Shown: positions 8,882 through 17,500, numbered from the stretch's first letter. The stretch is DNA of 64,000 bases from AEGEAN-183 sp045563675 (GCA_045563675.1 JBJLIX010000001.1:434001-498000); one strand, 5' to 3'. Program-made: numbers and translations. The notes: generated from the letters alone by a model not told the origin.

Positions 8882-11095
8882 CTACAATGTAGAGACTGGG
8901 TCTATATCTAACGACCATCTAACTCTTCTTGTCTTTTTAGGTTCATAAAGAAAAAATTGAAGTGAATTGACCATCTTATGTAAAGAGCTTCTACTATGAG
9001 AGAAGAAATTTAATTCCCATCTAAATAAACCTGACTTCTTTTCCATTAAAGCAGGAAGCGGACCAACTATCCTCAAGTCTTGAGACTTGTTATTTGAACT
9101 ATTTATAAAGTCTATACATGAGTTGAGAAAGTCTCTTGAAAGAAATGCATTAAAAGATTCAGCTTGAAGTTTAATTTGATGACTAAAAGGAGGAACATTT
9201 GCTAAAAGCCTTTCATCAAGGATCTTATTTATAAAACTCTCATAATCTCCTTTTAAGATTTCTTCAATCTGAGGGTGGTCGCGACAATATGTTTGCAATA
9301 TAACCTTTCCTGGCTTTTTTTCTCTGCCTGCCCTTCCAGAGACTTGTGTTATCAATTGGGCTACTCTTTCGCTTCCTCTAAAGTCAGCACTAAAAATACC
9401 TGAATCTGCATCAAGAATACCCACCAAGGTAACATCAGGAAAATGATGACCTTTAGCTAGCATCTGAGTTCCTACTAGAATTAGGGGTTTGCCTTTATTT
9501 ATTATTTCTAGATATTTTTTAAATGAATTTTTTGCTCTAACTGTATCGCTATCTATCCTATAAACATCATATTCTTTAAACTTCTGCTTTAGGAAGTTCT
9601 CTACCCTTTCAGTGCCCAATCCAAAAGATTCAAAACGATTATTTTTACACGAAGGGCAAATAGAAATAACTTCCTTCTTATTGTTACAGTGGTGACATAA
9701 AAGTATTTTTGGGTTGTAATGAACAGTCATGTGAGCATCGCACCTTTCACAATTTGATACCCATCCGCAAGATTTACAAATCAAAGAAGAAGCGTAACCC
9801 CTTCTGTTTAAGAAAATTAATACTTGATTATTTCTATTGAGTTCATCTTCTATAGATTCTAAGAGTTCCTCTGAGAAGCCCTCAGTTAAAGACTTTTTCT
9901 TTAAATTTACAGGTAAAAAAGAAGGTAGATCAGCCCCAGTAGCTCTTCTCTCTAACTTAAGTAAATTATGCTTGCCAACTGCAACGTTGTGAATACTTTC
10001 AGCAGAAGGAGTAGCAGAAGCTAATAAAACAGGAATTTTATTTATTTTTCCTCTATATAAAGCTATATCCCTTGCAGAATATCTAAATCTATCAGACTGT
10101 TTAAATGAAACATCATGCTCCTCATCAACAACAATAATCCCTAGATTTTTCATTGGAAGGAAAATACTGGATCTTGTTCCTATAATTACTTTATAAAGAC
10201 CTCTTTGAGCTCCTAACCACACATCTAACCTCTCTCTCTCATTTTTAGCAGAGTGAAAAGAAGCAACTGTTTCACCGAATATTTTCTTAAAACGATTCTC
10301 TGTTTGAGGAGCTAAACCTATCTCAGGTATTAAAACTAGCGCTTGTTTTCCTTGTTGAATAAGCTCTTTTATGGTTCTTAAATAGACTTCAGTTTTTCCA
10401 CTCCCCGTAACTCCGTTAAGAAGAAATGAGTTATTTAGATCGAAAGATTCTTTAATCTCTTTTATTGCCATTTCCTGTTCGCTATTTAACTTCCTTTCTT
10501 CACTCAATGGTCTACGTTTTGTATCTAAAAATAATCTTTCAACCTTCTTCTTTTTTAAAAGACCTTTTTTATATAAAGCAGAGAGCGTTTGTGAGGATAT
10601 ACCAAGAACCTTTAGGTGAAATTGTGAAAGCTCTCCTTGTTCTTCTCTTAGAATTTCTAATGCCTTCTTTTGATTTGGGGCTTTATTCATAGAAGATAAA
10701 TCTAAGAATTCTCCTTTACTACTTATTTTCCAAGTAACTGTCTCTTTAAATTTAGCTTCTTTTCCTTTTCTTAGAGAGGGAGGAAAAAAATAAGTTATTA
10801 CTTCTCCTAAGGGGTAGTGATAGTACTTTGAAGCCCATTCTGCTAATTCTATTTCTTTCTTAGTTAAAAGAGATCTGCTGTCTAAAACTTCTTTTACATA
10901 TTTATATTTTTTATTAGGAAGTTTTCTTTCATCAGAAAATCTCCAGAAAATTGCAATTAAATCTCTATTTCCAAAAGGTACTTTTAACCTGACGCCTCTA
11001 GTTAATTCTACTTTAGCCAGATCCTTAGTCAGTCTATAAGTAAATTTTTCCAGTAATGGAACAGGAACTAAAACATCAATAAACTCACCTGACAT
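8882..11095 (-). CDS. priA: Primosomal protein N', replication restart helicase PriA
   Basis: A 737-residue helicase of normal length that recognises stalled forks and reloads the replicative helicase. The N-terminal 3'-end-binding domain begins FIDVLVPVPL. The helicase core has Walker A GVTGSGKT (228-235) and the DEEH box (324-327). Two zinc sites are formed by eight cysteines at 440, 443, 449, 452, 467, 470, 480 and 483. The C-terminal helicase lobe shows ILVGTQMLAKGHHFP and QVSGRAGR. It is divergent from rpmE, the usual gammaproteobacterial arrangement, and convergent with the SDR. Confidence 0.96.
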   Translation of the reverse strand: MSGEFIDVLVPVPLLEKFTYRLTKDLAKVELTRGVRLKVPFGNRDLIAIFWRFSDERKLPNKKYKYVKEVLDSRSLLTKKEIELAEWASKYYHYPLGEVITYFFPPSLRKGKEAKFKETVTWKISSKGEFLDLSSMNKAPNQKKALEILREEQGELSQFHLKVLGISSQTLSALYKKGLLKKKKVERLFLDTKRRPLSEERKLNSEQEMAIKEIKESFDLNNSFLLNGVTGSGKTEVYLRTIKELIQQGKQALVLIPEIGLAPQTENRFKKIFGETVASFHSAKNERERLDVWLGAQRGLYKVIIGTRSSIFLPMKNLGIIVVDEEHDVSFKQSDRFRYSARDIALYRGKINKIPVLLASATPSAESIHNVAVGKHNLLKLERRATGADLPSFLPVNLKKKSLTEGFSEELLESIEDELNRNNQVLIFLNRRGYASSLICKSCGWVSNCERCDAHMTVHYNPKILLCHHCNNKKEVISICPSCKNNRFESFGLGTERVENFLKQKFKEYDVYRIDSDTVRAKNSFKKYLEIINKGKPLILVGTQMLAKGHHFPDVTLVGILDADSGIFSADFRGSERVAQLITQVSGRAGREKKPGKVILQTYCRDHPQIEEILKGDYESFINKILDERLLANVPPFSHQIKLQAESFNAFLSRDFLNSCIDFINSSNNKSQDLRIVGPLPALMEKKSGLFRWELNFFSHSRSSLHKMVNSLQFFLYEPKKTRRVRWSLDIDPVSTL

Positions 11096-11134
11096 AATAG
11101 TATTTTAGTCTGTTTTATGAGACTTTTTTTGAAT

Positions 11135-11162
11135 TTGCCATGTCGAAAAGGTCTGGTATAGT
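11135..11162 (+). promoter_or_regulatory. Promoter of rpmE-rpmB-rpmG
   Basis: TTGCCA (11,135-11,140) and TATAGT (11,157-11,162) are separated by 16 bases. The -10 is preceded by TGG, giving an extended -10. Transcription would start near 11,169, some 25 bases before the L31 ATG. This is the best promoter match in the 98-base gap between divergent priA and rpmE. Confidence 0.65.
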
Positions 11163-11193
11163 GCGCGCTCTAATTTAAGAATCTTTATTAAAA

Positions 11194-11691
11194 ATGAGAA
11201 GAGATATACATCCAGAGTATTCTGAGGTTAAAGCAACATGCAGTTGTGGCAATGTAATCGGCATTAAAACTACTATCAAAGAGGATATAAACCTAGATGT
11301 TTGCTCCTCTTGTCACCCATTTTATACAGGTAAGCAGAAACTTGTAGATACAGGTGGAAGAGTAGAAAGATTTGAAAAACGTTTCGGAAAGAAATCAAAA
11401 GCAAAGACTGAAAAGAAAGAAATTGCTAAAGAGTCAAATGAAGAAGAAGTTTCAATAGAAGAACCTGAACAGGTAGCAGCAGAAGAAAAGAAAACAAAAG
11501 CAAAAGCAAAGACTGAAAAGAAAGAAATTGCTAAAGAGTCAAATGAAGAAGAAGTTTCAATAGAAGAACCTGAACAGGTAGCAGCAGAAGAAAAGAAAAC
11601 AAAAGCAAAAGCAAAGACTGAAAAGAAGAAGTCTGCAAATCAAGACAAGAAGGAAGATGTAGAAAATGAGGATTTAATGAAAGATGTCTAA
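11194..11691 (+). CDS. rpmE: 50S ribosomal protein L31 with repeated charged C-terminal extension
   Basis: The first ~70 residues are a zinc-binding (C+) L31: MRRDIHPEY, CSCGN (17-21), CSSCHPFYTGKQ and GRVERFEKRFG are all present. L31 bridges the central protuberance of the large subunit to the small subunit. The protein then continues to 165 residues, about twice the usual length, with a Lys/Glu-rich tail built from two identical 35-residue units beginning AKTEKKEIAKES and a partial third. The tail looks disordered. The gene ends by overlapping rpmB by 8 bases. The ribosomal identity is certain; the role of the tail is unknown. Confidence 0.95.
   Translation: MRRDIHPEYSEVKATCSCGNVIGIKTTIKEDINLDVCSSCHPFYTGKQKLVDTGGRVERFEKRFGKKSKAKTEKKEIAKESNEEEVSIEEPEQVAAEEKKTKAKAKTEKKEIAKESNEEEVSIEEPEQVAAEEKKTKAKAKTEKKKSANQDKKEDVENEDLMKDV
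11401..11627 (+). repeat. Perfect 105-bp in-frame tandem repeat inside rpmE
   Basis: Bases 11,401-11,505 are repeated without mismatch at 11,506-11,610, and the first 17 bases recur at 11,611-11,627 before the sequence diverges. The unit is a multiple of three, so it adds 35 residues to the L31 tail. Complete identity, including third codon positions, points to a recent duplication or to homogenisation. Confidence 0.95.
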
Positions 11692-11920
11692 AAAATGCCA
11701 AGTCACTGGGAAAAAACCTCTAAGCGGAAATAATGTCTCTCATGCAAAAAATAGGACTAAAAGAGTATTTGAGCCCAATCTTCATAAACATAAATTCTGG
11801 GTAGAAACTGAAAAAAGATATGTCAATTTAACTGTATCAGCTAAGGGAATGAGAATTATTGATAAAAAAGGAATTGATGAAGTCATTTCAGAGATTAGAA
11901 AAAGAGGGGAAAAGATATGA
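11684..11920 (+). CDS. rpmB: 50S ribosomal protein L28
   Basis: 78 residues, the standard length. It begins MSKKCQVTGKKPLSGNNVSH, the L28 signature, and continues with NRTKRVFEPNLHKHKFW. It is part of the large ribosomal subunit near the exit-site region. The start codon lies 8 bases inside the end of rpmE, and its TGA stop overlaps the ATG of rpmG (ATGA), so translation of the three genes is probably coupled. Confidence 0.97.
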   Translation: MSKKCQVTGKKPLSGNNVSHAKNRTKRVFEPNLHKHKFWVETEKRYVNLTVSAKGMRIIDKKGIDEVISEIRKRGEKI

Positions 11921-12072
11921 GAGAAAAGATTAAGCTAGTTTCTACTGCAGGAACAGGACATTTCTATACTACTGATAAAAATAAATCGACAACCCCAGAT
12001 AAGATAGAAATTAAAAAATTTGATCCAGTAGCTAGGAAGCACGTAACTTATAAAGAAGAAAAAATTAAGTAA
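11917..12072 (+). CDS. rpmG: 50S ribosomal protein L33
   Basis: A 51-residue protein reading MREKIKLVSTAGTGHFYTT and ending in a Lys-rich KHVTYKEEKIK, matching L33 of the cysteine-free (C-) type. GTGHFYTT and KKFDPVARKHV are the family's conserved parts. It overlaps rpmB through ATGA. The last 8 bases overlap the end of convergent ubiH, so no room remains for a terminator between the operons. Confidence 0.96.
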   Translation: MREKIKLVSTAGTGHFYTTDKNKSTTPDKIEIKKFDPVARKHVTYKEEKIK

Positions 12073-13246
12073 TACCTGCTGCTTGTTTAATCAAGTTTCT
12101 TTTTAGGATTCTATTTTCTGAAGCTACTTTAAAAGCCATATTTCTGGTTAACTTCAACCAAGGGTTATTACCCTCAAAGCCTTGTTTAAATAACTGCATT
12201 AGAGCTATCATTGCTAGGTTAGGACCCTTCCTTCGTTTTTCATAATCTCTTAAGATTTCTATGGAACCAATATCTTTAGCCTTTCTTCTGTATTCTGCTA
12301 TTAATTTAAAGAGACAATTTACATCTGATAGTCCAGAATTTAATCCCTGTCCTGCTAAAGGATGAAAAGAGTGTGCAGCATCACCCACCAAAACAGCCCT
12401 ATTGGAGAAGTAAGTTTTAGAATGAAGTTGATATAACGGAAAAGAATAGATACCTCCTATTATTTCTATCTTACCTAAAGTTGACTCTGTCTTTTCTTCT
12501 AATTCCTTAGAGAAATCTTTTTTTGTAAATTTATCAATTTCCTCAGCATATTTATTATCTACAGACCAAACCAAGGAAACATTTGCTTTTCCTGCCTTAT
12601 CATAAGGCAGTAAAGCGATAGGCCCTGTAGATGTAAAAACTTGCCAAGCTGTATTTAGGTGAGGCTTATTAGTTTTTAGAGATGCTACAAATGCTTTTTG
12701 ATCATAACTCCAAGTTCTTGTGTCTATATTTGTCTTATTTCTAATGAATGAATTTGTCCCATCAGCGCCCACAATTAATGCTGAACTAATTTCTTTGCCA
12801 TCAGACAATAAGATAGTGGTTTTTCTATCATCAATTTCTAGAGAACTGATTTCAGAATCTAAATAAAGTTCTATACCTTTAGATTTATGTATATATTTGC
12901 TCAAAAAGCTCAGAACTAGGTTATTAGAAACAACGTAACCTAAATTTTCTTCATCTACATGTTCAGATAAAAATTCTAAAGGGCTGCTTCCTGCTGAGTC
13001 CCAGACATAAATCCTATTAAAGTTAGTTGCAGAGTGATAAATATCATTCCACAAATCAAGATCTTGGAATATTTCTACAGAAGAAAGATTTAAAGCAACG
13101 GTTCTCCCTTCTAGTTCAGACTCTTGGCTTACTTTAAGCGGGTTATTGCGATCAACAACGGCAACCTTCAAGCCTTGATTGGATAACAAGCATGCTAAGG
13201 TACATCCAACCAAACCTGCTCCAACTATCGTAACATCAACATTCAC
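12065..13246 (-). CDS. ubiH: Ubiquinone biosynthesis FAD hydroxylase (UbiH/UbiI family)
   Basis: A 393-residue class A flavoprotein monooxygenase that hydroxylates the ubiquinone ring. The FAD-binding GAGLVG lies at 9-14, the GADGTNS segment near 160-166, and the second FAD motif GDAAH with HPLAGQGLNSG at 288-306. Ubiquinone hydroxylases (UbiH, UbiI, UbiF, UbiL, UbiM) are hard to tell apart by eye; the position right after pepP matches ubiH of E. coli. It starts one base after the stop of pepP, so the two are one transcription unit. Confidence 0.85.
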   Translation of the reverse strand: MNVDVTIVGAGLVGCTLACLLSNQGLKVAVVDRNNPLKVSQESELEGRTVALNLSSVEIFQDLDLWNDIYHSATNFNRIYVWDSAGSSPLEFLSEHVDEENLGYVVSNNLVLSFLSKYIHKSKGIELYLDSEISSLEIDDRKTTILLSDGKEISSALIVGADGTNSFIRNKTNIDTRTWSYDQKAFVASLKTNKPHLNTAWQVFTSTGPIALLPYDKAGKANVSLVWSVDNKYAEEIDKFTKKDFSKELEEKTESTLGKIEIIGGIYSFPLYQLHSKTYFSNRAVLVGDAAHSFHPLAGQGLNSGLSDVNCLFKLIAEYRRKAKDIGSIEILRDYEKRRKGPNLAMIALMQLFKQGFEGNNPWLKLTRNMAFKVASENRILKRNLIKQAAGIT

Positions 13247-13247
13247 G

Positions 13248-14558
13248 CTAGATTTTTAAATTTTCTATATCTTGAATTTCCTTAGGTGCGTCACTTGTTA
13301 GTACTTCATTACCTGAATGAGTTACAAGAAGATCATCTTCTATTCTTACTCCTATACCACGCCATTTCTCATCAACATCCTGTAAGGAATCTAAAATGTA
13401 AATCCCGGGTTCTATAGTTAAAACCATTCCAGGTTCTAGATCTCTCCACTTGCCGTCCTTTTTATAATTCCCTACATCATGAACATCCATACCCAACCAA
13501 TGACCTATTCTGTGCATGTAAAACTTTGAATACTCATTATTTTCTATTGCTTCATCTAAATTAGTTTTAATAATTCCTAAATCTATTAATCCTTCAGTTA
13601 TAACTTTTACTGAAACTTCTTGCGCTTTGTTCCAAGGGTTACCTGGTCTTATTTCAGCAGAAGCTTGTTTATATGCTTCAAGCACAATTTGGTAAATTTC
13701 TTTTTGATGATCTGAGAATTTCTTTCCAACTGGAAAAGTCCTGGTTACATCTGAAGCATAGTGTTGGTATTCACATCCAGCATCAACTAAGACTAAATCG
13801 CCCTCATTTAATTCTGAGTCATTGTCATTGTAGTGCAATATACAGGAGTTGTTTCCACCTCCTACAATAGAGTTGTATGCTGGAAATCTTGCCCCTTCAT
13901 TAATGAAGCTATGCAGGTATTCGCCCTCTAGTTGATATTCATACATTCCTGGTGAAACTTTTTGTATAGCTCTAATATGCGCTTTACAAGTTATCTCTCC
14001 TGCCCTTTTCATTAATGATATTTCTTCTTCAGTTTTTATAAGCCTCAATTCATCAATAATGGAATCAAGAGAAAAAAGATTTTGAGGCACTTCAGAACCT
14101 TGCCTTGTATTTGATCTAATAACTTCTAACCAATGATTCAAGTGAGAATTGATTCCATTAGGGGAAGCCATTGAATAATAAATATTCTTAGTTTCTTCTA
14201 AAAACACGGGCATTAATTCATTCAAACGAGAAATACTATAAGCTTCATCCGCGCCTATATTTTTTACAGCTCCCTCTAGCCCTTCTCTAAAACCGTCCCA
14301 CTGTTCTCTTAAGGGATCTCTATCTCTACAAAAAATTATATACTTAGCTCCTTTAGAAGAAGGCCTTATGAGAATTACAGAATCTGGTTCATTAAATCCT
14401 GATAAATAAAAGAAATTACTATCCTGCCTAAATGGGAAATCTGCATCAGAGTTTCTAGATTTAGTTGAAGATGAAGCGATTACAATAGCAGAATCATCTA
14501 AAACTAGACCAGATATCTGGTCTCTTCTTTTAGTAAAATCTATAAGGCTATTAGGCAT
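13248..14558 (-). CDS. pepP: Xaa-Pro aminopeptidase PepP
   Basis: A 436-residue pita-bread-fold metallopeptidase that removes N-terminal residues preceding proline. The dinuclear manganese ligands are visible: Asp259 (LVDAG), Asp270 (ASDVTR), His353 (HRIGHWLG), Glu383 (TIEPGIY) and Glu407 (VRIEDDL). The N-terminal RQDSNFFYLSGF is the typical prolidase-like non-catalytic domain. It is followed by ubiH, as in E. coli, and is divergent from the zapA operon across an 87-base gap. Confidence 0.95.
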   Translation of the reverse strand: MPNSLIDFTKRRDQISGLVLDDSAIVIASSSTKSRNSDADFPFRQDSNFFYLSGFNEPDSVILIRPSSKGAKYIIFCRDRDPLREQWDGFREGLEGAVKNIGADEAYSISRLNELMPVFLEETKNIYYSMASPNGINSHLNHWLEVIRSNTRQGSEVPQNLFSLDSIIDELRLIKTEEEISLMKRAGEITCKAHIRAIQKVSPGMYEYQLEGEYLHSFINEGARFPAYNSIVGGGNNSCILHYNDNDSELNEGDLVLVDAGCEYQHYASDVTRTFPVGKKFSDHQKEIYQIVLEAYKQASAEIRPGNPWNKAQEVSVKVITEGLIDLGIIKTNLDEAIENNEYSKFYMHRIGHWLGMDVHDVGNYKKDGKWRDLEPGMVLTIEPGIYILDSLQDVDEKWRGIGVRIEDDLLVTHSGNEVLTSDAPKEIQDIENLKI

Positions 14559-14645
14559 AATTATTTCCTCTTTTTTATCCTAACATGAGAAGTGGCTGGT
14601 AAGAAAAACTCTTGAGCTGTAAACTAAATTTTTGTTGGGTGGATT

Positions 14646-14843
14646 ATGTCAGATAAAGAATTCTCAAACTTAGAAACTGAAGTTAAAAATCTTATAACTA
14701 TTAGCAAGCAACTAAAAGAATCAAATCTACATTTATTAAAAAAGAATGAAGAGCTTTCAAGAAAACAAAAATTGCAAACTCAAGTTCTGGAGACTTCTTC
14801 AAAAAAAATTGAAGAACTTCTAAGAAGACTTAAAAAATCTTAA
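14646..14843 (+). CDS. Small coiled-coil protein upstream of zapA (TIGR02449-like)
   Basis: A 65-residue protein with heptad-spaced Leu/Ile over almost its whole length (LETEVKNLI through KIEELLRRLKK), predicted as one long coiled coil. A short coiled-coil gene just before zapA, transcribed away from pepP, matches the TIGR02449 family found at this locus in other gammaproteobacteria. A division-related role beside ZapA, by analogy to ZapB, is an inference. It is 8 bases upstream of zapA. Confidence 0.75.
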   Translation: MSDKEFSNLETEVKNLITISKQLKESNLHLLKKNEELSRKQKLQTQVLETSSKKIEELLRRLKKS

Positions 14844-14851
14844 ATTGTTAA

Positions 14852-15154
14852 ATGGATAAAAATATAACTAAAGTAAAGATTCTAGGTATGGAATATAAAA
14901 TTTCCTGCCCTCCAGAGGACAGTGACCAGGTAAAAGAGGCGGCTAAATTTTTTGATAAGAAATTACGAGAAACCAGAGAAAATTCTAAAATAGATGAAAC
15001 AAGAGCGGCAATAATTACAGGGCTTAATATAACAAATGATTACATCAAGAACCTCTCTTCTTCCAAGGAGGTAAAAGAATCAAAGACTGGAATAAAAATA
15101 CTTACTTCTCAAATAGAAAAACAGATTGAAACTTTGTCAAAATTGGACTCTTGA
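14852..15154 (+). CDS. zapA: Cell division protein ZapA
   Basis: 100 residues, matching the ZapA family. The globular N-terminal half has VKILGMEYKISCPPED followed by a helix with EAAKFFDKKLRETR; the C-terminal half is helical and coiled-coil forming. ZapA bundles FtsZ protofilaments at the division site. The 6S RNA gene follows directly, the conserved zapA-ssrS-fau order of gammaproteobacteria. Confidence 0.93.
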   Translation: MDKNITKVKILGMEYKISCPPEDSDQVKEAAKFFDKKLRETRENSKIDETRAAIITGLNITNDYIKNLSSSKEVKESKTGIKILTSQIEKQIETLSKLDS

Positions 15155-15159
15155 TACGC

Positions 15160-15165
15160 TATACT
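15160..15165 (+). promoter_or_regulatory. -10 box of the 6S RNA promoter
   Basis: TATACT ends 6 bases before the predicted 5' end of 6S RNA at 15,172, the spacing expected of a sigma70 -10. The best upstream hexamer, TTGTCA at 15,134-15,139, sits 20 bases away, so the -35 contribution looks weak. It lies immediately after the end of zapA. Confidence 0.55.
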
Positions 15166-15171
15166 TAGTTT

Positions 15172-15346
15172 AGCTTCCTGGATTATTCGATAGCTGGTGA
15201 GATCCTCGAGCCGATATTGAAAAATTAGGAGATTTTTGAAAATCCTGTTGAGCAAGCCTAAATTAGGAAGCCTGATGGATCAAAGAAATCACCGCCTTGA
15301 ACCTTACGGTTCAGGGTTACATCAGTAACGATTTTCTGGGAAGCTT
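15172..15346 (+). ncRNA. ssrS: 6S RNA
   Basis: Two stretches match E. coli 6S RNA closely: GAGCCGATATT at 15,208-15,218 and GCCTTGAACC...GGTTCAGGGTTAC ending near 15,320. The two ends pair: AGCTTCC (15,172-15,178) is complementary to GGAAGCT (15,339-15,345), closing the long terminal stem. This gives about 175 nucleotides, normal for the family. 6S RNA imitates an open promoter and traps sigma70 RNA polymerase in stationary phase. The fau gene starts 8 bases downstream and is probably on the same transcript, as in E. coli. The exact ends are inferred from the pairing. Confidence 0.92.
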
Positions 15347-15353
15347 TTCCAGA

Positions 15354-15929
15354 ATGAAGAATAAATCAGCCCTTAGAAAACAAAAACTCTTAGAAAGAAA
15401 TCTTATATCTTTAAAAGACAAGGAAAGAGCTGAAGAAAGAATTTCTTCATTATTTTTTAATACCATCTCTAATATGGAGTTGAGTAAAATATCTGTGTAT
15501 TTTTCTTTAAAAAAAGAAGCTCCCACAAATAAAATTAGGGAGTATCTGGTTAGTTCTGATATTGACTGTTTTTTACCAGTAATAAATGAAGATCTTAATA
15601 AAAGAAAAATGAATTTCTCTAAACTAGAAGAAAGTACGTCTTTAAAAAAAAATTCATTTAATATTTTTGAACCTGTAGAAGATAAATTAATTCAAACTGA
15701 TGAATTAGATTTAATTCTCATACCCCTGGTGGCTTTTGATGAAGAGGGCTTTAGGCTGGGTATGGGGAAAGGCTATTATGACCACACTTTAAATGATGCA
15801 GAATTAAAGAGAACCCCTATCCTGGTTGGTATAGCATTTGATTCTCAAAAAGTTGAAACTTGTTTCCCAGAAGCCCATGACCTTAAAATGGACTTACTGA
15901 TATCTCCTTCAAAAGTTTATAGGTTTTAA
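15354..15929 (+). CDS. fau: 5-formyltetrahydrofolate cyclo-ligase
   Basis: 191 residues from the ATG at 15,354. A TTG at 15,297 also opens the frame but lies inside the 6S RNA and would add 19 unsupported residues. The start KNKSALRKQKLLERN is the usual R(x)xxR/K region; DLILIPLVAFDEEGFRLGMGKGYYD is the ATP/folate-binding signature. The enzyme returns 5-formyl-THF to 5,10-methenyl-THF using ATP. It lies just downstream of 6S RNA and convergent with ilvA, with one base between stops. Confidence 0.93.
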   Translation: MKNKSALRKQKLLERNLISLKDKERAEERISSLFFNTISNMELSKISVYFSLKKEAPTNKIREYLVSSDIDCFLPVINEDLNKRKMNFSKLEESTSLKKNSFNIFEPVEDKLIQTDELDLILIPLVAFDEEGFRLGMGKGYYDHTLNDAELKRTPILVGIAFDSQKVETCFPEAHDLKMDLLISPSKVYRF

Positions 15930-15930
15930 T

Positions 15931-17466
15931 TTAAGCCAAAAAGGAAAGATAAGCAGAGTTACTAGTCTCACTCCAAAAAGGGAACCCTATCTTCTTCAGA
16001 TGTTTCTCAAGTAAATCTGCTTCTTGTAGATTAGCCTGAAAACCTACCAAAACCCTTCCATATGCAGATCCTTGATTACGATAATGAAAGAGAGTGATAT
16101 TCCATTTATCTCCTAGTTGATTTAAAAAATCCATCAAAGCTCCAGGTCTTTCAGGAAATTCAACTCTAAATATCTGTTCTCCATATTTAGTTAACTCTAG
16201 GGGAGCCCTTCCGCCTACCATGTGTTTTACATGAAGTTTTGCCATTTCATTACTAGATAGATCTCTAGGAAAATAGCCTTTATTTTGTAATTCTCTAATA
16301 AATAGATTTTTTTCTTTAATACCGTCACTAACTGTACATGCAACAAATATATTTGCCCGATCTTTTTCATCTGCTCTATAGTTAAATTCAGTAATCATCC
16401 TTTTACCTAAACTTCGACAAAACTTTCTAAAACTACCCTTCTTTTCAGGAATGCGAACACTTAATAAAACCTCTTTTTTCTCTCCTAGTTGAACTCTTTC
16501 TACAATATGAGAAAGCCTATCAAAATTTAGGTTGGCCCCAGAATTGATAGCAACCAAATTCTTATTTTTCCAACTTTTCTTCTTAGTAGTTTTCTTCAAA
16601 CCTGCTAGAGATAATGCTCCTGCAGGTTCAGATATAGTTCTAGTTTCTTGAAAAATATCTTCTACTGCGGCACAAATTTCATCAACTGAAACAGTTACAA
16701 CTTCATCAATCCATTCCTTTATTATTGGGTAAGTAATTTTTCCAACCTGCTTTACGGCTACTCCGTCTACAAAGAGTCCAACTTCTTTTAACTTAACTCT
16801 CCTGTTTGCCTTCAATGCAGCAAATAGTCCAGCTGCCTCCTCTGGCTCAACACCTATTATCTTTGTTCCCGGCTGAACGCACTTAATATAAGAACCAACA
16901 CCAGCCAAAAGACCTCCACCACCAACTGGCACGAAAATAGCATCTATTCTATTTTTACTCTGGTCTAAAATTTCTTTTCCTACAGTACCTTGGCCTGCTA
17001 TAACTTCAGAGTCATCAAAAGGGTGAATAAAAACATATCCAGGTTTCTTCGAGAAAGATACTGCATGCTTATAAGCTTCATCATAAGTATCTCCTTTAAG
17101 AATAACTTGAGCTCCCATTTCCTTTACAGCCCTTACCTTAATTGAAGGTGTTGTAAGGGGCATAAAAATTGTGGCCTTTAGATTCAGTTTTCTTGAAGAA
17201 TAAGCAACTCCTTGTGCATGATTTCCTGCAGAAGCAGCAATAACTCTCTTAATTTCTATTTTCTGCTTTAATTTAAATATTTTGTTATAAGCTCCTCTTA
17301 ATTTAAAAGAGAAGACAGCTTGGAGGTCTTCCCTTTTAAGAAATATATTGTTATGTACTTCTTTAGAAAGATAGTTAGCCCTTGTCAATGGTGAAATTTC
17401 AGCAACATCATATACATTACTGGCATTAATTTTTTTAAGTATCCTTTTTGATTTAACTAGTTCCAT
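15931..17466 (-). CDS. ilvA: Threonine ammonia-lyase, biosynthetic
   Basis: 511 residues from the ATG at 17,466, which has GGGAG 6 bases upstream. A TTG further upstream (17,526) extends the frame but sits upstream of the -10 box. The PLP Lys is Lys55 in SFKLRGAY, AGNHAQG and PVGGGGLLAG bind the cofactor phosphate, and SGANLNFDRL ends the catalytic domain. Two C-terminal ACT-like regulatory domains begin at VLLSVRIPEKKG and QIFRVEFPERPG, the form inhibited by isoleucine. It makes 2-oxobutanoate for isoleucine synthesis. It is divergent from rpiA. Confidence 0.95.
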   Translation of the reverse strand: MELVKSKRILKKINASNVYDVAEISPLTRANYLSKEVHNNIFLKREDLQAVFSFKLRGAYNKIFKLKQKIEIKRVIAASAGNHAQGVAYSSRKLNLKATIFMPLTTPSIKVRAVKEMGAQVILKGDTYDEAYKHAVSFSKKPGYVFIHPFDDSEVIAGQGTVGKEILDQSKNRIDAIFVPVGGGGLLAGVGSYIKCVQPGTKIIGVEPEEAAGLFAALKANRRVKLKEVGLFVDGVAVKQVGKITYPIIKEWIDEVVTVSVDEICAAVEDIFQETRTISEPAGALSLAGLKKTTKKKSWKNKNLVAINSGANLNFDRLSHIVERVQLGEKKEVLLSVRIPEKKGSFRKFCRSLGKRMITEFNYRADEKDRANIFVACTVSDGIKEKNLFIRELQNKGYFPRDLSSNEMAKLHVKHMVGGRAPLELTKYGEQIFRVEFPERPGALMDFLNQLGDKWNITLFHYRNQGSAYGRVLVGFQANLQEADLLEKHLKKIGFPFWSETSNSAYLSFLA

Positions 17467-17494
17467 TTTTAACTCCCTATTTAAGGGGAGCGCT

Positions 17495-17500
17495 ATTATA
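17495..17500 (-). promoter_or_regulatory. -10 box of the ilvA promoter
   Basis: On the minus strand the bases read TATAAT, a perfect -10. Transcription would start near 17,488, about 22 bases before the ilvA ATG. No clear -35 lies at normal spacing (TTGAGT is 20 bases upstream), and the 73-base gap is shared with the divergent rpiA promoter. No leader-peptide attenuator is visible, since the leader is too short. Confidence 0.55.

Noticed and set aside
15297..15353. TTG start that lengthens fau by 19 residues
   Set aside because: The added codons lie within the 6S RNA, and the family's conserved start fits the ATG at 15,354.
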